Source: JAJYBV01 sp021812265 (GTDB taxonomy: Bacteria > Chloroflexota > Ktedonobacteria > Ktedonobacterales > JACDGC01). From it: 50,155 nt of DNA. The translations under genes and the position numbers were made by a program. Positions 15,098 to 25,300 of the stretch are shown here, one piece after another (the stretch's first letter is position 1; every line of letters begins with the position of its first letter). The stretch is from NCBI GenBank assembly GCA_027459525.1, contig DAIDIC010000079.1, positions 1 through 50,155 of the forward strand, in the 5' to 3' direction. Below the pieces are notes generated by a model. That model did no database searches. It was not told where the DNA came from and worked only from the letters and a program-made list of their open reading frames with translations.

Positions 15098-15727
15098 TTA
15101 GCGTTGATAGAACTCAACAACAAGCGCTTCATTAAAATTAACCTCGACATCCTGCCGGGCGGGTAACGATTCTACAACCCCGCTCATTGCCTCTATATTC
15201 AGTCTCAGCCACGTGGGAACAGCCTTTTGCGCAAGAAGTAAGCTGCGTGTCTTAAAATATTCATTTGACTTGCTGCTGTCGCGGACTGTAATAACATCGC
15301 CTTTTTTTACGCTGTAAGACGGAATATCAACCTTGCGGTTATTTACCTTAAAATGACCATGATTTACCAACTGGCGCGCCTGTGCGCGTGAATCAGCGAA
15401 TCCTAAACGATAAATAACATTATCAAAGCGTGATTCAAGAATTTGAATAAAATTATCACTTGTTTTACCTGGACGATGTGCGGCGATATCAAACTGTCGG
15501 CTGAACTGCGCTTCTAATACGCCATATGAACGGCGCATTTTCTGCTTCTCGCGCAGCTGCGAGCCATATTCTGAAGCTTTGCGCGCGCGCGCCTGCCCAT
15601 GCTGACCGGGGCGGGTATTATTCCGCTCAATAGCGCATTTGGGACCCATGCAGCGATCGCCCTTCAGGAACAGTTTCATTCCTTCACGCCGGCATAATTT
15701 ACAAGCGGGACCGGTATACCGTGCCAT
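15098..15727 (-). CDS. rpsD: 30S ribosomal protein S4 (zinc-binding form)
   Basis: The 209-residue S4 starts ARYTGPACKLCRREG and continues to RCMGPKC. The four cysteines (C9, C12, C26, C31 by eye) make this the zinc-containing C+ version. The S4 RNA-binding domain (LESRFDNVIYRLGFA, QARQLVNHGHFKVN) is intact. S4 nucleates the 30S body and in many bacteria represses its own operon. The ATG is preceded by TGGAGGAAGG. A 209-nt spacer separates it from rpsK, unlike the tight spacing elsewhere in the operon. Confidence 0.97.
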   Translation of the reverse strand: MARYTGPACKLCRREGMKLFLKGDRCMGPKCAIERNNTRPGQHGQARARKASEYGSQLREKQKMRRSYGVLEAQFSRQFDIAAHRPGKTSDNFIQILESRFDNVIYRLGFADSRAQARQLVNHGHFKVNNRKVDIPSYSVKKGDVITVRDSSKSNEYFKTRSLLLAQKAVPTWLRLNIEAMSGVVESLPARQDVEVNFNEALVVEFYQR

Positions 15728-15936
15728 GAATAACCTTCCTCCAAAAATGGAAATATATTGTTGATCAAAGACCCTTTAACAGGGCCGGCGCTGCGTGTAG
15801 TTCATATTATATCGCCAGCTCGCAGTGCATACACGCAAAACACAAAAATCTTTGATATGGCTTCCATAAACCATATATTTATTTTTGTTGATGCCATGCC
15901 GGCGTGCTGAACATGGCCAATTACAAAATACAAAAA
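15728..15936 (-). promoter_or_regulatory. rpsD leader with candidate internal promoter
   Basis: On the minus strand a perfect TATAAT (plus coordinates 15806-15811) lies about 80 nt before the rpsD ATG, with only a poor -35 match. Arms TGCGTGTA and TACACGCA pair around this TATAAT, and CCTGTTAAAGGG forms a small hairpin near the start. The length and structure fit either an extra promoter for rpsD-rpoA-rplQ or an S4 autoregulatory site; neither is proven. Confidence 0.4.
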
Positions 15937-16338
15937 TCAGATACGTCTTCTTTTTGGCGCGCGGCATCCGTTATGCGCCATCGGCGTAACATCAACGATT
16001 GCGCTGACCTGGATTCCCATAGCATATATTGCGCGAATTGCGGCTTCACGGCCGGAGCCGGGTCCGCGAACAAACACTTCTACTTTGCGAAGGTTGTACA
16101 AATTCTGCGCTTCGCGGGCTGCTTTTTCCGCAGCAACCTGCGCCGCATACGGGGTGCTTTTGCGAGATCCTTTAAATCCCGAGGCTCCTGCGCTGCCCCA
16201 TGAAAGCACATTTCCGTTGGGATCGGTCAATGTGACGATGGTATTATTGAATGTTGCCTTTATATGCGCATGACCGAAAGAAACTGTTTTTTTCTCACGG
16301 CGCTTGGCGCGGGCAACTTTTTTTCTGGCTTCAGCCAT
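15937..16338 (-). CDS. rpsK: 30S ribosomal protein S11
   Basis: The 133-residue S11 contains GHAHIKATFNNTIVTLTDPN, WGSAGASGFKGSRKSTPYAA and the C-terminal DVTPMAHNGCRAPKRRRI, all diagnostic. It lies in the platform of the 30S subunit near the mRNA exit. The ATG has GGAGG 12 nt upstream and lies 26 nt after rpsM. Confidence 0.98.
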   Translation of the reverse strand: MAEARKKVARAKRREKKTVSFGHAHIKATFNNTIVTLTDPNGNVLSWGSAGASGFKGSRKSTPYAAQVAAEKAAREAQNLYNLRKVEVFVRGPGSGREAAIRAIYAMGIQVSAIVDVTPMAHNGCRAPKRRRI

Positions 16339-16364
16339 GTTTGGCCAAATCCTCCACTATCTTA

Positions 16365-16745
16365 CTACTTCTTTGTCGCCTTCTTCTTGCCTGCGACGGT
16401 TTTCTTCACGCCGCGGCGTGTGCGGGCGTTTGTGCGGGTACGCTGCCCTCGCACTGGTAAATTACGGCTATGCCTGATACCCCGATAACAGCGGATCTCT
16501 ATGAGGCGTTTGATATTTAAATCAACTTTCCGGCGCAGATCTCCTTCAACAACTACATTATGATCGATGTAGTCACGCAGCGCATTTACCTGTTCTTCCG
16601 TTAAATCTTTAACACGAATATCAGGATTGATGGCGGCGGCATTCAAGACTTTTCTGCTTGTCGTCAAGCCAATTCCAAAAATATACGTCAACGCAATCTC
16701 AACCCGTTTTTCTCGGGGAATTTCTACGCCGGCGATACGGGCCAT
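16365..16745 (-). CDS. rpsM: 30S ribosomal protein S13
   Basis: The 126-residue S13 begins MARIAGVEIPREKRVEIALT and carries the conserved GIRHSRNLPVRGQRT segment before a long Lys/Arg-rich tail that contacts P-site tRNA. GGAGGAAG is 6 nt before the ATG. It follows rpmJ by 38 nt. Confidence 0.98.
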   Translation of the reverse strand: MARIAGVEIPREKRVEIALTYIFGIGLTTSRKVLNAAAINPDIRVKDLTEEQVNALRDYIDHNVVVEGDLRRKVDLNIKRLIEIRCYRGIRHSRNLPVRGQRTRTNARTRRGVKKTVAGKKKATKK

Positions 16746-16783
16746 ATGGCGCTTCCTCCATTGTGACTTGTGTCGTCAGTCTT

Positions 16784-16900
16784 TTATCCCTGACGTTGCT
16801 TATGCTTCGGACTTTTGCTGCATATTACCATGACCACTCCCTCGCGGCGAATGATCTTGCATTTGTCGCAACGGGGTTTCACTGATGCTCGAACTTTCAT
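16784..16900 (-). CDS. rpmJ: 50S ribosomal protein L36
   Basis: This 38-residue gene reads MKVRASVKPRCDKCKIIRRE and ends SKSPKHKQRQG. Residues C11, C14, C27 and H33 form the zinc ribbon of the C+ type of L36. Position between infA and rpsM is standard. The ATG at 16900 has GGTGAAGGG upstream at roughly 14-22 nt. Confidence 0.97.
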   Translation of the reverse strand: MKVRASVKPRCDKCKIIRREGVVMVICSKSPKHKQRQG

Positions 16901-17168
16901 CGTTATGTGTTCCACCCTTCACCGGCCCAAAGGACCGGCAATTTTTTCAGCGCTATCGCTGTATTCTTGTTTCCCCGGCTGTGTGCGGCTTTCGCTGGCG
17001 CTTTTTATAACAGCCAAAGAGCCGATTGACCGGAACTGCTTCCGGAACCCGCTCCTTTTACAAACCGTATGCCAGTTAATTACTCTCCCGCCGAAAATAT
17101 CCTTTACCCTTTAAAGTTATTTTCGCGCGTGTCATACGCATATACCTACGTCGCATCTGCAGAAACGC

Positions 17169-17396
17169 TTATTGGCGATTTCTCCAAACGATTCGCCCGC
17201 GTGAAAGATCATATGGCGATAATTCCAAACGAACTTTATCTCCTGGAACTACCTTCAAATAATTCATTCGCATCTTGCCTGCTAACGTAGCTATTACTGT
17301 ATGATCTTCCTGACCATTCAGTTTTACTCTAAACATTGTGTTAGGAAGAGACTCAATGACCGTGCCTTCCACTTCAATTACGTCATGTTTTGGCAT
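17169..17396 (-). CDS. infA: Translation initiation factor IF-1
   Basis: The 75-residue OB-fold protein reads DVIEVEGTVIESLPNTMFRV, then GKMRMNYLKVVPGDKVRLELSPYDLSRGRIVWR, matching IF-1 throughout. It occupies the A site during initiation. The ATG is preceded by AAAAGGTAAC. A 268-nt spacer to rpmJ is longer than usual and holds an imperfect GC hairpin near 16921-16937. Confidence 0.97.
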   Translation of the reverse strand: MPKHDVIEVEGTVIESLPNTMFRVKLNGQEDHTVIATLAGKMRMNYLKVVPGDKVRLELSPYDLSRGRIVWRNRQ

Positions 17397-17976
17397 GTCT
17401 GTTTTGTTACCTTTTCTTTCCCTTCACCGGCCTTTTCGCAGGCCCGCTTTTCCGGAGCATGATGATGTAGACTTGTTTCTGCGGCGCTCGGCGCGCAACA
17501 TACCATATAAAGCCTGCCTCATACGGTGACGATGCGCTCTAGGCAAACCTACAGGCTTCTTGGAGCAAGCCCCAACCGTGTTCGTCTACACGTCAAAATG
17601 TTTTTGCAGTATTGAGATTGCGGCTTACCCTGCCGCGCTGCCCGCCATTGCGAGTAATGCGGCGTTTATTTCTTTTGCAAAAGGCAAGGGAACATACCAC
17701 TTTCCGCTCATACCACTAACCTACGAATTATATACGAAAAATTGGACAAACCGCAAGACATACGGCATTTTTACTATGCCACTTTTCATTAGTGTATACA
17801 TATCACACAAATTTACCGGATAATATACTCGGCAACATTGGAAATACACCAATGCACACCTGTATTTTCCTGCTATATGTATTCTATACAATACACCGTA
17901 TTTTAATTCTTTCCCTAGATATGAGAAGAGGGTGTGAGATATACCTTGGTTCGCCAAACCATACCTTCAGTAGCGT
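17397..17976 (-). promoter_or_regulatory. Long spacer before infA with candidate operon promoter
   Basis: This 580-bp region has no supported gene. On the minus strand TTGCGG (plus 17751-17756), an 18-nt spacer and a perfect TATAAT (plus 17727-17732) form a good sigma-70-like promoter. It would give a leader of about 320 nt before infA. The sequence GGCCGGTGAAGGG occurs both before infA and before rpmJ, suggesting a small local duplication of a translation leader. Confidence 0.45.
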
Positions 17977-18750
17977 TTAACGCGGCAAGGTTAATATCTG
18001 CGGCCCAGTTTCTGTAATCGCCACGGTATGCTCAAAATACGCCGACCAGCTTTTATCCGCCGTTACTACAGTCCAGTGATCGCTAAGTACTCGTGTGCCT
18101 GCTTTTCCCGCATTTACCATTGGCTCAATAGCAAGAACCATACCGGCTTTTAAAACGAGATTTGCCATATCCTTAGCGACATAATTCGGCACCAGCGGAT
18201 CTTCATGCATCGTTCTTCCCACACCATGGCCGGTGTAATGCCGAACCACACTGCAGCCGTTTGCTTCCACATATTCTTGCACTGCGCGGCCGATATCCTG
18301 CAAATAATTTCCGGGAACTGCCTGCGCGATACCAACTTCGCGCGCTTTATAGGTTACATCAATTAAATGCTGCGATTTAGGGGAAATTTTACCTACCGGC
18401 ACAGTTAACCCAGAATCGCCGACCCAGCCATTAAAGCTGGCCCCAAAATCCAACGAGATGATATCCCCTTCTTTTAATATCCGTTTTCCGGGGATGCCGT
18501 GCACAATTTCATCATTCACCGAAGCGCAGATGACGCCGGGATATGGAGGAACGCCGGGTTGTATCACATAATTTTTAAAACAGCTTACCCCGCCTCGGCG
18601 AGCCAATTCGGCCTCGGCCATTTGATCTAACTCTTCAGTTGCAATTCCGGGTTTCACTGCTGCTGCTAATATCTGCAATATCTCTGCGACATGCGCGCCG
18701 GCGTTGCGCATTTTTTCTATTTGGCTGGCAGACTTTAATATAATCGCCAT
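17977..18750 (-). CDS. map: Methionine aminopeptidase, type I
   Basis: The 257-residue enzyme removes the initiator methionine. The dinuclear metal ligands are D101 and D112 (SLDFGASFNGWVGDSG), H175 (TGHGVG), E209 (AIEP) and E240 (FEHT), with the substrate histidine H84. Lack of an N-terminal extension makes it type Ia. The ATG at 18750 (MAIILKS) is preferred because AGAAGAGAG precedes it; the frame extends 9 codons further. It follows adk after a hairpin and precedes infA after a long spacer. Confidence 0.96.
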   Translation of the reverse strand: MAIILKSASQIEKMRNAGAHVAEILQILAAAVKPGIATEELDQMAEAELARRGGVSCFKNYVIQPGVPPYPGVICASVNDEIVHGIPGKRILKEGDIISLDFGASFNGWVGDSGLTVPVGKISPKSQHLIDVTYKAREVGIAQAVPGNYLQDIGRAVQEYVEANGCSVVRHYTGHGVGRTMHEDPLVPNYVAKDMANLVLKAGMVLAIEPMVNAGKAGTRVLSDHWTVVTADKSWSAYFEHTVAITETGPQILTLPR

Positions 18751-18779
18751 CGTTATAACTCTCTTCTTTTCCAACAAAC

Positions 18780-18812
18780 ACTACTGCCTGACCTAGTTGT
18801 TCAGGCAGTAGT
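18780..18812 (-). terminator. Perfect 12-bp hairpin between adk and map
   Basis: ACTACTGCCTGA and TCAGGCAGTAGT pair across a 9-nt loop in the adk-map gap. On the minus strand only GTTTGTTGG follows, so it may attenuate rather than fully terminate. It could also protect the adk mRNA end. Confidence 0.5.
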
Positions 18813-18846
18813 ATCATATCATATTTCCGGATATCACAGATCTTTC

Positions 18847-19509
18847 TTATGCTACAAATTCAGATTGCAATCCCATAGCTTCAAAAATATCGGCGCTTAC
18901 TTTGGTAATCGGCTGATCTCCATCCACTTCAATCAGTTTTTTTTGCGCGCGATAAAAATGCGTAACTTGTATGGTTTGCTGAAAGAAAATATGTAAACGG
19001 TGCTTAATATTTTCTGGGTTATCATCAGACCGCTGAATAAGTTTGCTGCCGTCGATATCGCATATTCCGGCAGTTATCGGCGGTTTACTGCGAATATTGT
19101 AAACATGTTGATGCGCCTCGCACACATACCGGTTCAATAGACGATCCAGCAGTTTTTCTTGAGGAACATTCAAATAGATAGCATAATCTATCGTCTTTTG
19201 CATTTGCGGCAGCGCCTGATCCAATGCTTGCGCTTGGTCGCGTGTGCGAGGAAAGCCATCCAGCGCTACGCCGCTGGAATATTCCGGTTCACTTAACAAC
19301 GCCAGTATGAGATGAATCGTCAGAGAGTCTGGCACCAGATCTCCGCGATCGATATACGATTTTGCCTGCATTCCAAGTTCTGTGCCATTTTGAATGGCAG
19401 AGCGAAATATATCCCCGCTGGATACATGCCGCAATCCCAATCTTTCAACTAACAGACTTGCTTGGGTCCCCTTGCCCGACCCTTGGGCGCCAATAATAAT
19501 GAGGTTCAT
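18847..19509 (-). CDS. adk: Adenylate kinase
   Basis: The 220-residue kinase interconverts ATP, ADP and AMP. The P-loop GAQGSGKGT (7-15), the AMP-binding SSGDIFR and the LDGFPRT motif are all present. The LID (about 128-160) holds C..H..C..D candidates (RYVCEAH, GICDIDG), suggesting a zinc-type LID with a non-standard second ligand. The ATG has GGGAGG 7 nt upstream. The usual upstream neighbour secY is not present here. Confidence 0.96.
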   Translation of the reverse strand: MNLIIIGAQGSGKGTQASLLVERLGLRHVSSGDIFRSAIQNGTELGMQAKSYIDRGDLVPDSLTIHLILALLSEPEYSSGVALDGFPRTRDQAQALDQALPQMQKTIDYAIYLNVPQEKLLDRLLNRYVCEAHQHVYNIRSKPPITAGICDIDGSKLIQRSDDNPENIKHRLHIFFQQTIQVTHFYRAQKKLIEVDGDQPITKVSADIFEAMGLQSEFVA

Positions 19510-19827
19510 TCGTTTTTCCTCCCTTTACATCCACAAAAAAACAGCCTCGCGGATGTTCCGCGTATTTGACGCCACGCTGCGTCAAAAAAACATAGTGTCG
19601 TGGTAAGCGTCACGACATAACGGATCCACATTGGAGCGATGGTTATGTGAAACCATTTTGTCTTATTATACGTCATTTCGCGGATTTTGTATACATCTAC
19701 CTTGAACGCTTAGTCAATATTTGCGCGAATGATTTCCCCACAACTTGACGGATTTATGCCACAATTTGCAGCCATTGGCAGGATTGCTTACGGCGGCGTT
19801 GATCTGTGATACGGCGCGGATACAGGA
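19510..19827. other. Spacer between the MMPL permease gene and adk
   Basis: This 318-bp region holds two small hairpins: GACGC/GCGTC near 19559-19574, and TGTCGTG/CACGACA near 19596-19617. They may end the upstream MMPL transcript or shape the adk leader. No secY fragment or other gene was recognised. Confidence 0.4.
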
Positions 19828-22134
19828 TTAGCCAACTTTTGGCTTTCCAAAAGGAAACCACCAGTTCCATTTACCCAGCAGCTCCATAGTTGCAGGAACC
19901 AATAGGGTGCGAATAATAGCGGCGTCAATAAAAATTGCCGCAGCCATGCCTAACCCAATTTCTTTTGCCGCCAGCATAGTTGTAAAGGTTATAGCGCCGG
20001 CGACAATAATCATAATGAGAGCAGCGCTGGTGATAATGCCTGCGGTTTTCTCCAGCCCCACTGCAATAGCAAGACGGTTATTGCCGGTATTCAGCCATTC
20101 TTCACGGATACGGCTAAGCAAAAACACCTCATAATCCATTGAAAAGCCAAATAACACACAGAATAGTAAAACCGGAATAGTATCTTCAACAAATCCTTCA
20201 CCGGTAAATTGAAGCAAATTGGCAAAATTTCCCCACTGAAATACCCACACCAAAACACCATACGCCGCCGCGATTGATAACAAATTCATTACCACAGCTT
20301 TAATCGGAAGCAAAATGGAACGAAACAGCAATGTTAGAGTTAAAAATGTTGTAATAAGAATGAAAAGAATCGCTTTGGGAAAATTTCCATATAGATAATT
20401 ATTAAAATCTACTGAAAACGCCTGAACGCCACCAACAAAAATGGAAACCGCTGCAAATTCATTATGCAAATGATTTCTGAACAACCCAACAAGAGCTTTT
20501 CCTTCCGGACTATCTAACTTGGTATTTGTATATACTGTAACCATAGTTACTCCGCCACTCGCATTAGTTGCGACAAATTGCTGCAGCGCCGGAATTGCTT
20601 TATATGCTCCGGTTAGATACGCCTGCATCAATTCTTGGGAACTTATTGCCGGATAGCCGGATACTTGCGGAAGGCTCATAATACTATATACTGCTGTAAC
20701 GTTTTTTTGCGCCGCCAGCCATTGCGATACAGTTGCAATGCGCTGCAGCGAATCTGCGGTAAAAATATCTGACCCATTATTATTACGCATAATAATATAA
20801 AACGCTGATTGTGATTCTAACGGATATTGCTGCTGTAATATAGTATATCCTTGTCTTGCGGATGCGTCCTTTGGCAAACTATCCACTCCAGGCGTACCAA
20901 TAATCAGTTTCATTGCCGGAAAACTCAGAATACTCAACAACACCATAACGCCCAAAATAATAGTAACCGGGCGTTTCATCACCTGCATTGCAAATGCATG
21001 CCAAAAATTGCTTTTTTGCGCATTATCCGATGAAATTTGCGCAGATGTATGAAAAAATGGAATCTTCAGTGAATCTATTCTATGCCCCAATACGCTAAGC
21101 GCAGCGGGAACAAAGGTGAGAGAGCCAAGCAGCGCAATAGACACAACGGAAACGCCGCCCAACGCTAAAGATGTCATCACCGGAATGTTGAAGAACAACA
21201 TCGACGCAAATCCGATAATAACAGTAATGCCGCTAAATAAAATCGCCTCACCGGAAGTTGCCTCTGTCCACGAAATAGCCTCTAGTATTGTTCTTCCCCG
21301 CGCAATTTCTTCACGAAATCGGCGAATATACAGCAAACTATAGTCAATAGAAAGCCCCAAACCTGCAATAGAAGCTATGCTAAGCACAGAAACATTGGTG
21401 GTATAGCGCAGCGCAATGAAGTATACAATTGCCAGCGCAATCGGCACAGCAATACCGGCCAGCATAATTGGTATAAACGCCGCTATAAGCGCGCCAAATA
21501 CTACAATCAGCACAATCAGCGCTATTGGAAACACTGCGCTGTCGGCTTTCTCGATATCAGATTGCGCAATCTGATTTAACTGGCTGTATGTTGCTGCGTC
21601 TCCCGTTAGATACGCCTTTGCAGGAGAAGCCGCTGCGCCTTGCGGTAAAATACGCTGAAATGCGGGAATTTGCTGCTCTAAATCGTCAATAGAACTGTGA
21701 AACGCTATAGTTAACATCACTGTTTTATTATCTGCGCCGGCGGGAGAAATGAGGACTGCGTATACTTTTGGAAATTGTTTGGCCCGCGCGATAAACGTCT
21801 GTATTTCAGTTTGAAACGCAGGATCTGTTACCGGTGTATCAGATGATTGAAATACTACTTCTGCCTGAGAAACAGGATAATGCAAGTTTTGTTGTGATAT
21901 TTGCGCAACGATGTTTGATTCGCTGTTTGGCAGTGTATAGCCGCCGCCGGTAAGAACACCGGAAACTTTTGCGGCAAATGGCAGCGCCAGCGCCAGCGCG
22001 GCAATCCACAGGCTAATAATCAGCCAGCGTAAGCGATATATTATTCCGCCAATATTCCGTCCGATACGGTATGTTTTAGCTGAAACAGATGATTGCAAGT
22101 CGTTTGGCGGCGCAAATGTATTCTTGGTACCCAT
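19828..22134 (-). CDS. MMPL/RND-family membrane transporter
   Basis: The 768-residue protein has the duplicated RND plan. Each half has one leading TM segment, a large extracytoplasmic domain and a five-TM bundle. The functional aspartates occur in equivalent positions of the two halves: GLSIDYSLLYIRRFREE and GFSMDYEVFLLSRIREEW. This is the MmpL/YdfJ type of Gram-positive and Chloroflexota lipid or drug exporters, driven by proton motive force. No partner membrane-fusion protein or lipid synthesis gene is adjacent, so the substrate is unknown. The ATG at 22134 has only a weak GAGG upstream. Confidence 0.88.
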   Translation of the reverse strand: MGTKNTFAPPNDLQSSVSAKTYRIGRNIGGIIYRLRWLIISLWIAALALALPFAAKVSGVLTGGGYTLPNSESNIVAQISQQNLHYPVSQAEVVFQSSDTPVTDPAFQTEIQTFIARAKQFPKVYAVLISPAGADNKTVMLTIAFHSSIDDLEQQIPAFQRILPQGAAASPAKAYLTGDAATYSQLNQIAQSDIEKADSAVFPIALIVLIVVFGALIAAFIPIMLAGIAVPIALAIVYFIALRYTTNVSVLSIASIAGLGLSIDYSLLYIRRFREEIARGRTILEAISWTEATSGEAILFSGITVIIGFASMLFFNIPVMTSLALGGVSVVSIALLGSLTFVPAALSVLGHRIDSLKIPFFHTSAQISSDNAQKSNFWHAFAMQVMKRPVTIILGVMVLLSILSFPAMKLIIGTPGVDSLPKDASARQGYTILQQQYPLESQSAFYIIMRNNNGSDIFTADSLQRIATVSQWLAAQKNVTAVYSIMSLPQVSGYPAISSQELMQAYLTGAYKAIPALQQFVATNASGGVTMVTVYTNTKLDSPEGKALVGLFRNHLHNEFAAVSIFVGGVQAFSVDFNNYLYGNFPKAILFILITTFLTLTLLFRSILLPIKAVVMNLLSIAAAYGVLVWVFQWGNFANLLQFTGEGFVEDTIPVLLFCVLFGFSMDYEVFLLSRIREEWLNTGNNRLAIAVGLEKTAGIITSAALIMIIVAGAITFTTMLAAKEIGLGMAAAIFIDAAIIRTLLVPATMELLGKWNWWFPFGKPKVG

Positions 22135-22226
22135 AAAAATATAAACCTCATAATGGATTTGATATTTTTATGTTACCGGTATGGCTGTGGCGCTGTCACC
22201 CTCCGTTTGGAGGGAAAATAACCTCA

Positions 22227-22243
22227 GTGGCGCAATTCGCCAC
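22227..22243 (-). terminator. Probable terminator of the chemosensory operon
   Basis: GTGGCG/CGCCAC with a 5-nt loop lies 64 nt after the cheA stop. On the minus strand it is followed by TGAGGTTATTTTC. A second stem, CCCTCC-GTTT-GGAGGG (22199-22214), follows at once. Either or both could end the transcript. Confidence 0.45.
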
Positions 22244-22306
22244 AGTCAAATTCCCGATGCAGTCCCATATATTCCACCCGCACGAAAGAACCCGCACATG
22301 TACATG

Positions 22307-25300
22307 CTATTTCGGCAAGCCGTTAGGGCGAACAGGCGTCAGCGCTGATATTTTATTTAACAGCTCTTCATCTTGATATGGTTTAATGATATATTCACTG
22401 GCCCCCATCTGCAATGCGTGTTCCGAATGTTTTGGCGCAGAACGCGATGTAAGCATAATAATCGGCACATTTTCAAATTGTTTTTGCTTACGCAGCAGTG
22501 TCATAAACGCAAAGCCATCCATTCGCGGCATCTCAATATCCAGCAAAATTGCCGCTGGTGTGCGCTGCGCCACAGCCTCTAAAGCTTCTTGCCCGTCGCG
22601 AGCCTGCTGCGTTTCCCAACCCACCGAAGAAAGTGTCGCGCAAACTGCGCGGCGAACACTCGGGCTGTCATCTACCACCAAAATATATGGCAACATATGC
22701 GCCGATGGGTTGCGATACGGTGTAGTTAAATTTTTAGGAGTTTGAATACGGTCATTCGATCCAAAACGATCGTCTCGCGCCGCCTGCATATCCGGCACAA
22801 CTACCGCCGCAGGCTCTTTGCCGGCAGGATGTTTCAGCATAGAAATCACATCAATTATCAGCGCAACTTGGCCCGTTCCTAACGTTGTTGCGCCAAGAAT
22901 GTGCGGCACATATTTTAGGTGCGGCCCTAAATCTTTTGACACAATTTCTCGGTGCCCCATTTCGGCGTCTACTATCAGCGCTTTGCTCACCCCATCCATA
23001 TGGATAAATATCGCCAGCATATCCCCGGTAATTTTTGCGGGATGCAGCCCCACATAAGACGCCATTTGCGCCGCCGCGCATGCGGGCACACTACTACCTG
23101 CTTTCGGCGCGTCCGGAGCCAGCTCTGTGCCTCCCTCGAACCGATAACACTTATCAATTCGCTGCAATGCTTTAATCGTTTGCGCCGGCAGAGCATACAT
23201 CTGCCCAGACACCATTACCATCAATACTTTTTTCAATTGAATGCTGGTCGGAATGCGCAAGGTAAACGCTGTGCCTTCACCCGGCGCAGATTCTACCTCT
23301 ACCGTCCCGTGCAGTTTAGTAACCGCATCATGTACAACATCCAACCCAATGCCTCTGCCGCCTTCCTCCGTCACCGATTCCGAAGTGCTAAAGCCCGGCG
23401 AAAAAATAAGCCGAATAATTTCTTGCGATGACAGTTCCGTATCTGCGGAAATTAATCCGCGCGCAGAAGCTGCCGCCTTTATTGCTTGCACATCTAACCC
23501 TTGGCCGTCGTCGGAAACACTAATTATCAGATTATTGCCCTCATTGCTAAAACGGACTACAATGGTTCCGGAAGAATCTTTCCCTGCGGCAATACGCTCT
23601 TCGGGTGTTTTTATTCCATGATATGCGGCATTGCGCACCAAGTGAATAAGCGGTCCGGATACATCTTCAAATATTTTGCGATCAACTTTTACCGATGCGC
23701 CTTCAAAAACAATATTCACATCCTTGCCATATTTTTGCGCAACCGTATGGCTTGCGCCAACCAGCCGGTGTTCCAGCATAGAAAACGGAACCAAACGTGT
23801 TTTAATCAGCGCGTCTTGAAAATTAGCGCTCAACTGATTTTCGCGTTTCAGGGTAGACGCTATTTCTTTACGTGATTCTGAAATTTGATCGATAATGGTG
23901 TGAATATCCATAGCGCCTTCGCTGAGCGAACGAATCTTTGGATAGAGTTCATCATATCGCTCTAAATGAAGCTCTGAAGTATCTTGCTGCCGTTGATTGG
24001 GGTAGACGAAAGGTAACGTTTTCGGAGCAGCTTGATTAAATCCAAAGGGAGTATGCGATATAGCGTCATAATTTCGTTCAATATCAGCGGCAGTTTCATA
24101 AATTTTATCACTGGCGGTAACCACTTCATCCACATGCCGCTCCAGTCGGCTCAGTGAATCGCCCACCGAGTTGCGATTCACCAGCAGATCGCTGAACATA
24201 TTGGTTAACTCATCTATTCTGCTTAGCGGCAGGCGGACAATAAGATCAGAATCTTTCAGATCTTCTCCGCCTTGTTCTTCATCTTGCGGAGAAAGATACG
24301 CGGCGGCGTCCAATTTTACAATAGTTCTTTCAGATGCCGCGCTGCGCTGCGCCGGCGCGCCCAAAAGCTGGTTATAGCGCTGATGAAACGCTTGCGCTAT
24401 TTCACTGCTATTGCCTAAATCAGTTTTTTCACCGAGAGCAATAGCTTCTAAAGCTTGCAAAGTATCCAGCATCAGTGTTATTATTGCCGGTGTCATTGTC
24501 ATAGTGTGGTCGCTCAGCGCAACCAATAAATCTTCAAAACTATGCGCAAGGTCGGCTAAATCTGAAACACCAACTACCGCAGCGGCTCCTTTCAGTGTGT
24601 GGGCTGCTCTGCGAACAGATATGAGAGCTTCTTCATTTGCCGGATTTTTTTCCAGTTGAAATAAACCATCTGCAATAGCGCGCAAATGTTCATCTGCCTC
24701 TGCGCGAAAAATATCCAGCGCCTCACTATCCACCGATTTTTTAATTAGTTTTTGCGCATGGGATAATCCCTCATTGCCAATATCCGAACTCAGTGTCAGT
24801 AAATTTGCGGAGCGATTCGGACTAAAACTATCGAGTATTTCTTTGCGAATCTTAATTTCCAGCTTTTTGCGTTCTTCAATCTCAATTCTGGCCCGTATTT
24901 CCTCACGCACTGCGTCTTCATCATAGGCCGCCGCAGTCATATTTTTTTCCGCTACAGCAGAGATACTCGGATCAATTTCGGGAAACTGCTGCAAATTTAT
25001 TTGCATGGCAGCCATTGTTTCTTCAAAATTTCTGATAAAAACCATCAAGTTGTCGTGATAGACACCTGCGTTTTGCATTGCCGTCTGCAATGTATCAATA
25101 TATTGCTTCATTCTTGCGCTAACAACCCATAGCGTTGTCAGCGGCAATAAATTTCTTACTTGGCTGGAGCTAGTCTTTAAATCAATTCCTATCAGCGGCC
25201 CCAGCCATTCTTCCAGCCGTTCAACAGAATTTTGCTGACCATTGGTAAACCGCGCATATTCTGCGCGATCGGTTTCGAATTTTTGAATGCTATTCCGAAC

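Noticed and set aside
17560..17823. 87-codon plus-strand gene in the infA upstream spacer
   Set aside because: No ribosome site or domain; overlaps the best promoter candidate of the infA operon on the other strand.
22952..23431. Plus-strand open frame (159 codons) inside the CheA hybrid gene
   Set aside because: Antisense shadow of the kinase and CheW-like domain; Arg/His/Gln-rich with no motif.
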